Below, piece after piece: positions 9,262 through 19,288 of a stretch of DNA of 64,000 nucleotides (position 1 is the stretch's first letter; every line of letters begins with the position of its first letter). This DNA comes from Planctomycetota bacterium. GTDB taxonomy: Bacteria; Planctomycetota; JAJSAM01; JAJVHW01. The translations under genes and the position numbers were made by a program. The notes below the pieces were generated by a model. The model was not told the origin of the DNA. It saw only the letters and a program-made list of their open reading frames with translations, and ran no database searches. The stretch spans positions 1 to 64,000 of the forward strand of contig JAIOPE010000063.1 of the NCBI GenBank assembly GCA_021414065.1. Direction: 5' to 3'.

Positions 9262-10518
9262 TCAGCCGCGCGCGAGGGCGGCGACGCGGGCGTCGATCTC
9301 GTTCTCGCGGCCGCGCAGCACGTCGTCCACGATGCGGGCGACCTCGCGGAAGTCGTTCTCGTCGAGACCGCGCGTGGTCATCGCGGGCGTTCCGAGGCGG
9401 ATGCCGCTCGGCTTGTTGGCGGGGCGCGTGTCCCACGGGATCAGGTTCTTGTTGGCGAAGATGCGGCGCTTCGCGAGGCGGTCCTGCGCCTCCGCGCCGT
9501 CGATCACGCCACCGAGATCCACGAGCATCAGGTGGTTGTCGGTCCCGTCGGTGACGAGACGCCAGCCGCGCCCCTTCAGCTCGTCGGCCAGTGCCCGGGC
9601 GTTGGTGAGCACGCGACCCTGGTACTCCTTGAACGCCGGCTGGAGCCCCTCGCCGAACGCGACGGCCTTGCCTGCGATCTCGTGCTCGAGCGGGCCGCCC
9701 TGCATGCCCGGGAACACCGACGAATCCACCGCCTTCTGGAACTCGGGCTTGCAGAACACGAGTCCGCCGCGCGGCCCGCGCAGTGTCTTGTGCGTGGTGG
9801 TCGTCACGAAGTCCGCGTGCCCGAACGGCGTCGGGTGCAGGCCCGCCGCGACGAGGCCGGCGATGTGCGCGATGTCTGCGTGGAACAGAGCGCCGACCGA
9901 CTTTGCGATCTCGCCGAACCGCGCGAAGTCGATGAGGCGCGGGTACGCCGAGGCCCCGGCGAGGATGAGCTTCGGCTTGACCTCCGCGGCGACGCGCGCG
10001 ATCGAGTCGTAGTCGAGCCGATCCGTGTCCTTCGACAGCGTGTAGAAGTGCGCCTCGTAGAGCTTGCCCGACTGGTTCAGCTTGAATCCATGGGAGAGGT
10101 GGCCGCCCTGGTTCAGGTCGAGTCCGAGGATGCGGTCGCCCGGCTTCATGCACGCCTGGTAGACGGCCAGGTTCGCCTGGGTCCCGGCGTGCGGCTGCAC
10201 GTTCACGTGGTAGTCGGTCGAGAAGAGTTGCTTGGCGCGGCTCTGCGCCAGCGCCTCGACTTCGTCGGCGACCTCGCAGCCCGAGTAGTACCGCTTGCCG
10301 GGCGTGCCCTCGGCGTACTTGTTCGTCAGCACCGAGCCGACGGCTTCGCGGACGGCGCCCGAGGCGATGTTCTCCGACGCGATGAGTTGCAGTCCGGTTG
10401 TCTGCCGGTCGTCTTCGAGACCGATCAGGCGCCACACGTCGGCGTCCGCTTCGGCGAGTCGTCGCGTCGCCCGGGAACGACCTTCTTCGCGCGCCTTCGA
10501 CGGGATGGATCCGTGCAT
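9262..10518 (-). CDS. glyA: Serine hydroxymethyltransferase
   Basis: 418 residues, full family length. PLP enzyme interconverting serine plus tetrahydrofolate with glycine plus methylene-tetrahydrofolate in the cytosol. Recognisable blocks in order: LIASENIAS (about 45-53), TNKYAEGTPGKRYYSG (65-80), an NVQPHAGTQAN stretch, DIAHIAGLVAAG (215-226), and TTTTHKTLRGPRGG with the Schiff-base lysine at 244. The C-terminal small domain ends RLGTPAMTTRG followed by an acidic helix. ATG at 10518 follows a GGAGGT ribosome-binding site. It is divergent from the kinase-like gene at 10704. Nothing is missing. Confidence 0.97.
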   Translation of the reverse strand: MHGSIPSKAREEGRSRATRRLAEADADVWRLIGLEDDRQTTGLQLIASENIASGAVREAVGSVLTNKYAEGTPGKRYYSGCEVADEVEALAQSRAKQLFSTDYHVNVQPHAGTQANLAVYQACMKPGDRILGLDLNQGGHLSHGFKLNQSGKLYEAHFYTLSKDTDRLDYDSIARVAAEVKPKLILAGASAYPRLIDFARFGEIAKSVGALFHADIAHIAGLVAAGLHPTPFGHADFVTTTTHKTLRGPRGGLVFCKPEFQKAVDSSVFPGMQGGPLEHEIAGKAVAFGEGLQPAFKEYQGRVLTNARALADELKGRGWRLVTDGTDNHLMLVDLGGVIDGAEAQDRLAKRRIFANKNLIPWDTRPANKPSGIRLGTPAMTTRGLDENDFREVARIVDDVLRGRENEIDARVAALARG

Positions 10519-10536
10519 CGAGCACCTCCGCAGCCG

Positions 10537-10557
10537 GTCGCCCGTGGATCGGGCGAC
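10537..10557 (-). promoter_or_regulatory. Leader hairpin upstream of glyA
   Basis: Perfect 8-bp stem (10537-10544 with 10550-10557) with a five-base loop, ending a few bases before the glyA ribosome-binding site. It could modulate translation. It does not look like a glycine riboswitch. Confidence 0.35.
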
Positions 10558-10703
10558 GATCCGACCGATGGTACTGCCGTCGCTGCGACCGCCCTTGCAC
10601 CGCCCGGGCAGCGGCGTGACTCACGTCGCACAGCGGGCCATGCGTCCCGCCCGAACGACCGCACGCGGGGGTTCTCTCAAGTCGAGACGCCGCTGGGCTC
10701 GAT

Positions 10704-11993
10704 GTGAAGGACGCGACCATCCCCGGAGAGCGCGTGCCCACACTCCAAGCGTCTTCGCTCCGAGCTCACGAACGCCGTGTCTGCCGCACCCTCGATGCCC
10801 GCGGCCAGCCGGGCCTCGGCGAGGCGCTCGTCAGGCTCGACGGAACCGTGTTCGGAGGGAACCTGCGCCTCGACTCGCTCTACGCCGTCGGCGGCGAGGG
10901 CGTCGTGTTCCTCTGCAACGACCTCAGCGACCCGACGGCACGGCTCGTCGCGAAGCTCCCGCTCGTCCCGTTTCACAAGCCGATTGAGCTGTCGTCGAAC
11001 TTCCTCCGCCGCCGTCGTGAACAGCTTCGTGAGGAGAGCCGTAATCTCGAGGCGAGTCGCAGCGCGTTCCTGCCCGTGTCGCGCGGACTTCACGATCTTC
11101 CGAACACACTCCTCGACTCCGCGCGCGGCGGCGAGTTCGCGCTGCCCGACCCGGTTCTCGTCATGGAGTGGATGCCGGGCTTCGACCTCGACGTCTGGCT
11201 CGCCCGCGTACACCGGAGCGACGTGCCGGTCGCGCTCCTGCGCCGGAACCTCGATCGAGTGGCGGTCGTGCTGCTGAAGTCGCTCGTGGACCTCGAGGAC
11301 CGCGGCTTCCACTATGCGGACCTCCGCCCCGGAAACCTGCGCATGATGGGGCGGCCCGAGCGCCGCATTCGTCTCCTCGACGCGGGAAGCCTGGTCGAGC
11401 GCGGCGACGAGAGCGGTCGTTTCCCGCACGTCCCGGCGTACCTCCCGCCCGATCTTTTCCGGCGTCGCCAGGAGTCCGGCGAGTCGATCTTCCCCACCGC
11501 GACGACGCAGGCCGTGATGGCGGGCCGCACGCTGTACGAAGTCGCTACCGGCCGCGTTCCGCTTCCCGGCAAGGAGATCGACCGCGACGCGCTCAAGGAG
11601 AGCAACGTCTCCGCGCCGGTCGGCGACGTGATCGACGGCCTGGCGACGGGCAGCTTCACAGACGTCCGGCCGGCGCTTCGCTACCTCGAGAAGCGCGCGC
11701 TGAAACGTGTCGCCCTCCCGGCTCCGACCGCGCGACCGGTCGTGTCCACAGCATCCGTGTCCGCAACCGTCCCGACTGCGGCTGCCTCACTGCGCCCCGC
11801 GCGCACGCCGACACCCATCGTCCCCCTCACGATCGAGACCGCCGCCCCGGCAGCCGTGTCGTCGCCGTCAGCGCCGTCAGCGCCGTCAGCACCGTCAGCA
11901 CCGCCAGCGCCGTCGCGTGACGAACCCCCGAACGACGACATCCTCCCGCCCTCGCCAAAGCGCCCGTGGTGGAAGCGCCTCCTCGGCGGTTGA
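10704..11993 (+). CDS. Atypical protein-kinase-like protein with proline/alanine-rich tail
   Basis: 429 residues from GTG 10704; GTG 10734 is an alternative. A kinase-like fold spans roughly residues 45-330: a glycine-rich loop YAVGGEGVVFLC, a VAKLPL strand with a candidate beta3 lysine, an LVMEWMPG hinge, a catalytic-loop-like YADLRPGN and a metal-loop-like LLDAGS. Compared with HRDLKPEN and DFG, the catalytic loop has Tyr-Ala in place of His-Arg and the second motif is DAG, so activity is possible but degenerate. The tail has a nine-base tandem repeat encoding PSA units, then an acidic-to-basic C-terminus. No transmembrane segment. It could be a pseudokinase scaffold or a signalling kinase. 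Confidence 0.75.
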   Translation: MKDATIPGERVPTLQASSLRAHERRVCRTLDARGQPGLGEALVRLDGTVFGGNLRLDSLYAVGGEGVVFLCNDLSDPTARLVAKLPLVPFHKPIELSSNFLRRRREQLREESRNLEASRSAFLPVSRGLHDLPNTLLDSARGGEFALPDPVLVMEWMPGFDLDVWLARVHRSDVPVALLRRNLDRVAVVLLKSLVDLEDRGFHYADLRPGNLRMMGRPERRIRLLDAGSLVERGDESGRFPHVPAYLPPDLFRRRQESGESIFPTATTQAVMAGRTLYEVATGRVPLPGKEIDRDALKESNVSAPVGDVIDGLATGSFTDVRPALRYLEKRALKRVALPAPTARPVVSTASVSATVPTAAASLRPARTPTPIVPLTIETAAPAAVSSPSAPSAPSAPSAPPAPSRDEPPNDDILPPSPKRPWWKRLLGG

Positions 11994-12001
11994 ATACGGA
12001 G

Positions 12002-12023
12002 GCGGGACAATCTTTTGTCCCGC
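12002..12023. terminator. Hairpin between convergent genes
   Basis: Perfect 9-bp stem (12002-12010 with 12015-12023) around TCTT, sitting between the convergent stops at 11993 and 12053. Probably a bidirectional terminator, although the T tract is short. Confidence 0.55.
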
Positions 12024-12052
12024 GCAATTCGTTCACCGGACGGCGGTGGACC

Positions 12053-15000
12053 TCACGCCGTCAGACGTCGCGCCCGCCGCCGGCGCAGCGCCCACACCGC
12101 GGCGAACAGGCCGAGGAATGCAAGCCCCGCCGCGATGCGTCGGCCTGTCCCCGGAGTGCGCGTCGAGATCGTCACGACGGCCGCCGAGTCGAGCTTCCGG
12201 AAGGCGTACGCGCGGCCTTGCTCAACGAGCGGCGGAGCAAGAGAGATGAGGCCTTGGACGGACGGCGCGGGGGTCGCCCTGCCGCCGCCCGGACCTCCGC
12301 CGTTCCCGCCCAGCCTCGCGCCACCACCACCGCCGCCGCCGCCGAAGTACCCGGAGAAGTCCCGACCGGCCGCCTGCACGAGCGGTCGCGCGGCACCCGC
12401 CGCGGTGGGATCGCTACCCCACGAGCCGGCGGTGCCCTCCTGTCCGGGATCGCTCCCCGGCCGCGCAGCCCCGAACAGCGCATTGCTGCTCGGGCCCCAG
12501 CCCATCGAACGCACGAGGTCCGACTCGAGCCCATCACGACGGTAGACGGACTTCAGCTTGTCCCCGGAGACGACGAACGCGTCGAAACTGCCGTGCGTCA
12601 CGAGCGCCACGTCCACTTCGCTCCCGTCGCCGCCGCGGTCCCCGCCCGCGGTCTGCGGGCCCTCGGCAACGAACCGCGACTTCGACCTCGCCCCGCCCGG
12701 TGACTGGCCGGCCTGCGGCGGCGCGCCGGGCTTGCTCGGTGCGCTGTTCGGTGGGATCACACGGTTGCTCAGCCACGTCTTCTCGGACTGCGCCTCCTTC
12801 GTCGCGTAACGCGCGTGGTCGTCGGACTGCTTCTGCGCTTCGTTCATGTCGTCGATGTTCGTGAGCGCGCCTGTCGGGTCGAGGTTGACGTCGTCGCCGC
12901 GGACCGTGCCTGGGCCCGTGTTCCGGCGGACGTCGCCGAGCGCCTGCTCGATCTCCGACGCGAGGTCCTTCGCCTTGCGGCGGCCCTCGGCGAGCCGCGC
13001 GCGGTCCACGCGTCCTTCCGACGCCGCTCGCTCCAGATCGGCCATGCGCGACTGCGCGAGGTCGAGCGACTCCTGCAACTCGCGCGTGTTCTCGACGAGG
13101 TTCTGCGCGGCCACGATCTGCTGCTGCCGCGAGCCCTTCTCCAGCACCGTGCGCAGACGCGAGACGTCCGACGCGTAGGCCTCGGCGCGCGAGATCGCGA
13201 CCTCCATCTCCTCGATGGAGTCCATGTTCCCGGAGAACGAGTAGTTGCGATCTTCGGGAAGGACGAGCCGCCAGGTCGTCGCATCCACGGGCACTCCGGG
13301 GAACTCGGGCAGCCGCGGCTCGAGCGTGCTGAAGCGCGCGCCCGGCGCAGTCGCCGCCGACCGGAACGTGAGGGAGACGACCTGACTCTCCTCACCGAGC
13401 GACTGCACGCGCACCGGCACCTGCACCACGCCCGGCTCAGCGGGCCGCGTCACCGGCCGCACCGGCGCGCCGCCGACGAGCACCGACTCGAGGTCCGCGT
13501 CGGCGGGGAGCTTCACCGGGAGGAACGACCGTGCGCGGTTGAAGAGCCGAACGGTCACCCGCGTGCGCGACGACCCGTCGCGATCGGCCACGGTCGTCGC
13601 GTCCACGAGGTGGATGCGGGCCTCGGGCAGATCCCCGAGTTGATGAGCGACGAGCCGCAACGGGAGCCGCCACGCGGTGTCGCGGGCGCGGAGGAACCGG
13701 AGCACCCGCAACGGGTCGAGGCCCTGCGGGATGAGCGGGAGGTCGGAGACGTCGCACGTCTCGAGTCCGGGCGCGGCGGCGATCTGCACTTCCGACTCGC
13801 CGAGCGCGCGGAGCAGCAGGAACGCACGGGCGCCCTCGCCGCCGACGGGCTCGGGGCCCGCCACGACGATCGACCCGTCCGCGGGGACCGCGAGGTCGTA
13901 GAGGACCCGGAACGACACGGATCCGGTGGCTGCGGCCTGCATCGTCACTGTGAGCCGCTGCCGGTCCCCGACCATCTCGCGACGCACCTCGCGGAGCCCG
14001 TCGCCGAGGACCCACGCATCGGTCACGCCCGGCGGGGCGTCCACGCGGAACACGCGCTCGCCGCCGCCGCGAACGTCCCACTCAACCAGCGCATCGACGA
14101 TCACGCGGTCGTCGAGCACGGTCAGGTCGGCGACCACCGTCGGGCGAACGATCGGCTGCAGGACGTCGCGTCGGATCGAGACCGCGCCGTCGCCGCGGGC
14201 GTCGTGCCACGCCAACGTGCGCGACTCGGCGACGTCGAGAGCGGGCCAACCGGCGAACTGCTCCGCCGGGACCGACTCCAATCCGGTGGCGCCAACGGCC
14301 GCAGCTGCGAACCCGGGCGACGTCGAGACGAGCAGATCCGCGGTTTCGCGGGTGGCACCGACGACGCGAAGCACCGGGAACGGCAGCGCTTCGCCGCCGG
14401 CGACAGGTCCGCGCAGTCGCAGCGTGACACTCCGTGCTTCGCGGGGCGCGCCCTTGAAGACGAGTCGCACCGAGCCGGGCTCGGCGAACGACGTCGCGCC
14501 GATGGCCTCGTCCAGCGACCAGCCCGCGGGCACGGCCACGCCGGCCTCAAAGAGACCGCGCGGCCCCGGCGCGAAGTCGAACTCGGCGCGCAGTCGCGAC
14601 GCCTCGGAACCAAGATGCAGGTGCTGCCGCGACGCGACGGTGAGGTCCGCCGCGACCGCCTCGACGCGCACCACGAGCCGGGACGGAGCCCGCACCCGGC
14701 GGAACGTCAGCACGCCGGGTTGCGCGCCCGCGGCGTTGTCCGTCCGCTCCACGCCAGCCGTCTCGATGACCGCGAGGCGGCCTTCCTCGGCGGAGACGGA
14801 CACACGACTGCGATCGACCGCGGCACCGCGGACCAGAAACTCCGGGACGACGACCGAGTCGCCTCCGCCCGCGAGGTGGACGAGTCCGGTGAGCGCGATC
14901 TTCGACTCACCGGGTCCTGCGCCGAGCAGTCGCACGCGGAGCGTTCCGCGATCGACCACCGTCCACGACGCGACGGCCGCGCCGCCGACCGACCGCATCT

Positions 15001-18000
15001 CGAGACCCGCCGGAAGCACGGCGTCGAACTCCTGCACCGTGCCGGCCAGCACGCGCAGCACGACGTCGGCCGACCACTCGAGCAGGCCGGGACGAAGGCG
15101 CGCCGTGGCTTCCGTGTCGATCTCGAATCGCGTGAGGCCGCCCGCGGCGTCGGCGCCGCGCGGTTGCCACGCGACATCGAGCGTGTCGATGGGGCCGAGA
15201 TTCGCAACGACGCGCGTGCCGCCGCCTTCGGGCGACGTGGACCAACCGCCAGCCGACGCGAGCGTCACGACTGCGTCGGCGACCGGCACGTCGAGGACAA
15301 GCGAGGTCCGCGGCGCGCGGGGGATCGGCGTGCGAAGGACGCCTCCCGGCAGGTCGCCCGCCACGGCCCAACGCAGCGTCGCCTGCAGCACAGTGCGCGC
15401 GGCCGCCGTCGCCCCACGCGGAACGGACACGAGCGTGGCGCCGCCTGCTGCGGACGACATCGCCGATGCCGGGCGGCCGTCCAGCGTCGCGCCTTCGACG
15501 GATGCGCCCGGCGGCAGTGCAACGACGCCGCCGTCGACGGGGTCGATCTCGTACTTCGCCGTGACCAGGAACGTGCGGCCATCGACGCGGCCCTCGTACG
15601 TCGCGGAGACGACGACCGGCGGCGTCGCGGACTCGATCAGGTCCTCGGGGTGCGCGTCGTTCCAGAGCGCGCGGTACCGTGCGTACGGCAGGAACACGCG
15701 CTCCGGCGAACGCAGCGTCTCCGGGCGCTTGGGGTCGTAGGGCACGTACACGCGGCCCGGCGAAACCGGCTCCGGCGGCACCTTGTCCGCGGCGCGCGCG
15801 GCGCCCGCCGACAACACGACGACGGCGAGAGCAACCGCGGCTGCCGTCCGTCGCGGAGCGAACCGGGCGGCACGTCCGACGACGCCCCGAACGACCACCT
15901 GCACGAAGGCGAGGAGCGCGTAGAGCAGCGTCGCGGCCGCTGCGGCGTCCCACGGGCCCGTGTCCACCGCGCCGAGAACGATCGGCCCCGCTGTGAACAG
16001 CGCGAGGGCGAGTACGGTCCACGTCGGAGCGCCGACGCCGCGGCGCCGCGCGAACAGCGCCGCGATGAACGCCGCCAGTGCGATCAGAACTTTCACGGTT
16101 GCCGCCCCGGCGGCCGAGCGCCACCGCACATCGAGTCCGCCCGTGGGACCGAGGCGCGTTGTCGTCATCGACGGTCCCGCGGCGAGGAGGCGGATGTCCA
16201 TGCCGAAGAGCCCGCGCTGCGCGGCACGGGCGGCAATGCGCTCCTGCGGCGGGGGCGTGACCGTCGGCGCCGCAAGCGTCTCCGCCAGCAGTGGCGTGGC
16301 CGGGTCAGGCACCGACTGCGGCTCTTCCATCTCCGGCGTGGCGCCGTTCGCCAAATCGACTCTTGGCGCGGGCCCGGCGACGCCCTTGCCGAACGTGACG
16401 TCGCCGTCCTCCGGGAAGGCGCCCATCGTGACTCCGCCTGCCATGTCCGCCAACAGTCGGAGACACATCGGGACGCCCGGCCGCGCGACGCGCATCGAGA
16501 ACTCGCCGCTCGCATCGACGGGGATCGATCCCTCGGGGAAGTACACCGTCCAGATCGCGCGGGACCCGGGGACGCCCAGATCGGGCGCTTGGAGCGACGC
16601 CGCGTTCGCGCCCGCGTTCACCGCTTCCTCGTAGATGATCGCAACGTCGAAGGGCTCCGCCGAGGGGACGATCGGGACGAGCAGTACGCCCGCCGAAGTC
16701 CGCACCGGCCGCACCGCTTCGCCTGCGACGCGGGCCGACGAGAGTCGCGCGCCCGCGGGCAGCGTGACGTCGAGCGCCTGCCGGTCGGCGTTGCGCACGC
16801 GCGCGTCGAGTCGCGTCCGGGCGATGCCGTCCATGCCGAGCACCGTCGTCAGCGTCACGGAGTCGGCGAACGCCGACGGGAGCGGCGACGCCGCGAGACG
16901 AACCACCCGCACGGTGAGCGTCGCCGTCGCGTCGCGTTCGCCTTTCCAAGCGCGGAGCAGGCCGACCGCGCGCGACCCGAAGACCGGCGCGAGGTCCGCG
17001 GGGTCGGCACTGCGCAGCCCGGTGGACTCCGTCTTGACGTCGAGTTCGCCGCCGGCCGCGACGCCGACCATCATCTCGAACCGCGTCGTGCCTTCGACCG
17101 AGATCGCAGGCACCGCGGCGGCGCCGTCCTTCAGCGGAAGCTCCGCGGCGAGTCGCAACATCGTGCCGTCGCGCACGAGGCGCCCGAACCGCACGATCCA
17201 CACGTCGTGACCGTCCACGGTCGTGCGGCGCTTCTCGGCGACGTCCGGGCAGTCGATGCGCAGCAGGTCGCCGAGTGCGGGAACGACCGCCAGCCGCACC
17301 TCGCGGATGCCCGACCGCTGCACGGTCACGACTGCCGAGCCTTCGAGTGTCAGGTGATCCTCCGACGGCGTGACGAGCAGTGCGACCGCGCCCGTCACCG
17401 ACGCCGCGGGCCGCGTGACGCGCAACCGACCGCCGGGGGCGCTGCCGCGGAACCGCCATCCGAGGGCCAGTCCCTCCGCCGTGTATCCGGCGCGGTCGCG
17501 AAGTTCCGAGACGGCGACCGGCACGAGTCCGGTCGTGTCCTCTTCGCGCGCCTCGTTGCCCGGCGGCACGACGACGCCGAGCCAGCCCTCGACGTCGATC
17601 GCGGTCTCGCTTCCGGAGCCCGCGGCGTTCACGGTGCTGCCCGCGTCGAGACGCGGCAGCGGTGCGGTGCGCTCCACGGCGTCTTCGACGCTCCATCCCG
17701 CGACGGGCCACCGCCCTCGCACGACGACCGTCACGGCGCCGCCCGGCGCGACGCCACCCGGGAACACGAGCGACAGCCGGCCGTCGGACGTCGTGCCGCG
17801 GAGGAACGCGCGGTCGCCGCTCACGGTCACCGTCTCGGGAAGGAAGCCGGACGGCAGCAGCGGGTCCACGCCGTAGAGGCGGTCGCCGCGCGGCAGATAG
17901 AGGAACGACGCCGCGAGCCACGGGCCGTCGTCGGCGAGGTCGAGCAACGCGCGCACGTCGGCACGGACGAGCACCGACGGCCGCTCGGACCGCGCGCGTG

Positions 18001-19288
18001 GAGTTGCATCGGCCGAGACCGTGTCGAGGCGGAGAAGTGCGTCCACAGCGCCGTCCTCGGAGAGCGCCGGGTCGAGACGGGTCGCGCCCGAGCCGGGTTC
18101 GACGAACCCGCGGAGGCCGTCCTTGAACCGCACCGCCAGCACGCGATCGACCGTCTCCGCGTTTCGCATGTCCGCCACGGGCAGATTCGACGTCCCGGCG
18201 CCGCTGAGCGTCCGCGACGTGCGCATCACGACCGTCCGCACGCCGGTGAAGGGCTCGGCGAACTTCAGTGTGTACGCGGCGCGGTCCGGGTCGGACTTGG
18301 CGGCGTCCTGCGGGACGAGCGACGCACCCTCGCCGTCCACCCCGACGACCGTGACGTCGGCGGGGAGCGTCACGTCGAACGCGTCGCGCGGACTCCGCCA
18401 GCACTCGATGCGCAGCAGCACGACCGCGTCGAGCGAGCGCTCGCCGACCTCGGCGAGCGTTCGGAACTGCGCGCGAACCATCGGCGGCAGATCCGTCCCC
18501 TGGTCCCCCTCGTGCCACGTGGCGATCAGGGCCGACGTCGCACCGAAGGCGACGAGGCGCGTGCGGTCGGGCGCGGACAAACGCTCGGCCCGCCACAGTC
18601 CTTCGCCCGCCGACGCCGTGACTCGGCCCGGGATCTCGAGCGTCCACTTGGCCGCCGCGGCGGCCGGGAGATCGATTCGGACCGAGCGGGCGCCCTTCGT
18701 TCGCACGACGGGTGCGACGACCTCAATGACGGCCTCGTGCGGCCCGTCGCCACGGACGGCGAGCGTGAGGTTGCCTTTCGCGTCCGCGCCGAGCGTCGCC
18801 GCTGCGCCGTCGAGCGTGGCCGACGTGACCGAGCCGCCGAGGTGCAGCGGGAGCACTTCGCGCCCCGCGCCCCGCGACGTCACGGAGAGCTTCATGCGAA
18901 TCCGCGCCTGGTCGCCGGCCACGACACCTTCCGCCTCGCAGCGCACGAGGCGCGCCGCAGGACCCGGCAGACCTTCGGACGCGCCGCCGCGCGCCGCGCG
19001 GGCCCGGCGGTACAGGTCGAGGTACGTCGCGCGGTCGAGCAGTGCCCCGCGCGGGTCGCGTTCGAGCAGGACAGAGAGCCCCGACTCGGGGAGGAAGACG
19101 ACCTCTTCCCAAGGGCCCGGATCGGCCGCGCCGCCGGAGTCGTCGTCTGCGCTCGCGGCAGGCGGGCCGTCGTCTGCACGGGCGGGCAGAGTCGAGACGA
19201 GCGCAGAGACGAGTCCAATCGCCGTGACGACGACGCCGACAAGCGTCAGCGCGGGGGACGACATCCAGGACCTGCGTGCGCGCTTCAT
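12053..19288 (-). CDS. Giant membrane-anchored modular protein (2411 aa), apparent fusion of two paralogous units
   Basis: Starts at ATG 19288, overlapping the stop of the preceding gene by ATGA. It begins with a signal peptide or anchor (SSPALTLVGVVVTAIGLVSAL). Two homologous units follow. Unit 1 is about residues 60-1060 and ends in transmembrane helices near 1063-1145. An internal signal-like segment ending AGAARA (about 1147-1166) precedes unit 2, which opens with RVYVPYDPKRPET and YARYRALWNDAHPE near 1177-1215. Both units carry ATLDG beta-domain repeats. Near the C-terminus come a coiled coil (about 2022-2125), a Gly-rich run (about 2310-2325) and a last transmembrane helix (2380-2400). 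No enzymatic motif seen. Similar oversized uncharacterised envelope proteins are typical of Planctomycetota. A very long open frame on the opposite strand is a GC artefact. Confidence 0.85.
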   Translation of the reverse strand: MKRARRSWMSSPALTLVGVVVTAIGLVSALVSTLPARADDGPPAASADDDSGGAADPGPWEEVVFLPESGLSVLLERDPRGALLDRATYLDLYRRARAARGGASEGLPGPAARLVRCEAEGVVAGDQARIRMKLSVTSRGAGREVLPLHLGGSVTSATLDGAAATLGADAKGNLTLAVRGDGPHEAVIEVVAPVVRTKGARSVRIDLPAAAAAKWTLEIPGRVTASAGEGLWRAERLSAPDRTRLVAFGATSALIATWHEGDQGTDLPPMVRAQFRTLAEVGERSLDAVVLLRIECWRSPRDAFDVTLPADVTVVGVDGEGASLVPQDAAKSDPDRAAYTLKFAEPFTGVRTVVMRTSRTLSGAGTSNLPVADMRNAETVDRVLAVRFKDGLRGFVEPGSGATRLDPALSEDGAVDALLRLDTVSADATPRARSERPSVLVRADVRALLDLADDGPWLAASFLYLPRGDRLYGVDPLLPSGFLPETVTVSGDRAFLRGTTSDGRLSLVFPGGVAPGGAVTVVVRGRWPVAGWSVEDAVERTAPLPRLDAGSTVNAAGSGSETAIDVEGWLGVVVPPGNEAREEDTTGLVPVAVSELRDRAGYTAEGLALGWRFRGSAPGGRLRVTRPAASVTGAVALLVTPSEDHLTLEGSAVVTVQRSGIREVRLAVVPALGDLLRIDCPDVAEKRRTTVDGHDVWIVRFGRLVRDGTMLRLAAELPLKDGAAAVPAISVEGTTRFEMMVGVAAGGELDVKTESTGLRSADPADLAPVFGSRAVGLLRAWKGERDATATLTVRVVRLAASPLPSAFADSVTLTTVLGMDGIARTRLDARVRNADRQALDVTLPAGARLSSARVAGEAVRPVRTSAGVLLVPIVPSAEPFDVAIIYEEAVNAGANAASLQAPDLGVPGSRAIWTVYFPEGSIPVDASGEFSMRVARPGVPMCLRLLADMAGGVTMGAFPEDGDVTFGKGVAGPAPRVDLANGATPEMEEPQSVPDPATPLLAETLAAPTVTPPPQERIAARAAQRGLFGMDIRLLAAGPSMTTTRLGPTGGLDVRWRSAAGAATVKVLIALAAFIAALFARRRGVGAPTWTVLALALFTAGPIVLGAVDTGPWDAAAAATLLYALLAFVQVVVRGVVGRAARFAPRRTAAAVALAVVVLSAGAARAADKVPPEPVSPGRVYVPYDPKRPETLRSPERVFLPYARYRALWNDAHPEDLIESATPPVVVSATYEGRVDGRTFLVTAKYEIDPVDGGVVALPPGASVEGATLDGRPASAMSSAAGGATLVSVPRGATAAARTVLQATLRWAVAGDLPGGVLRTPIPRAPRTSLVLDVPVADAVVTLASAGGWSTSPEGGGTRVVANLGPIDTLDVAWQPRGADAAGGLTRFEIDTEATARLRPGLLEWSADVVLRVLAGTVQEFDAVLPAGLEMRSVGGAAVASWTVVDRGTLRVRLLGAGPGESKIALTGLVHLAGGGDSVVVPEFLVRGAAVDRSRVSVSAEEGRLAVIETAGVERTDNAAGAQPGVLTFRRVRAPSRLVVRVEAVAADLTVASRQHLHLGSEASRLRAEFDFAPGPRGLFEAGVAVPAGWSLDEAIGATSFAEPGSVRLVFKGAPREARSVTLRLRGPVAGGEALPFPVLRVVGATRETADLLVSTSPGFAAAAVGATGLESVPAEQFAGWPALDVAESRTLAWHDARGDGAVSIRRDVLQPIVRPTVVADLTVLDDRVIVDALVEWDVRGGGERVFRVDAPPGVTDAWVLGDGLREVRREMVGDRQRLTVTMQAAATGSVSFRVLYDLAVPADGSIVVAGPEPVGGEGARAFLLLRALGESEVQIAAAPGLETCDVSDLPLIPQGLDPLRVLRFLRARDTAWRLPLRLVAHQLGDLPEARIHLVDATTVADRDGSSRTRVTVRLFNRARSFLPVKLPADADLESVLVGGAPVRPVTRPAEPGVVQVPVRVQSLGEESQVVSLTFRSAATAPGARFSTLEPRLPEFPGVPVDATTWRLVLPEDRNYSFSGNMDSIEEMEVAISRAEAYASDVSRLRTVLEKGSRQQQIVAAQNLVENTRELQESLDLAQSRMADLERAASEGRVDRARLAEGRRKAKDLASEIEQALGDVRRNTGPGTVRGDDVNLDPTGALTNIDDMNEAQKQSDDHARYATKEAQSEKTWLSNRVIPPNSAPSKPGAPPQAGQSPGGARSKSRFVAEGPQTAGGDRGGDGSEVDVALVTHGSFDAFVVSGDKLKSVYRRDGLESDLVRSMGWGPSSNALFGAARPGSDPGQEGTAGSWGSDPTAAGAARPLVQAAGRDFSGYFGGGGGGGGARLGGNGGGPGGGRATPAPSVQGLISLAPPLVEQGRAYAFRKLDSAAVVTISTRTPGTGRRIAAGLAFLGLFAAVWALRRRRARRLTA

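Noticed and set aside
10519-10703. Glycine riboswitch before glyA
   Set aside because: Only one short hairpin is visible; no tandem aptamer features.
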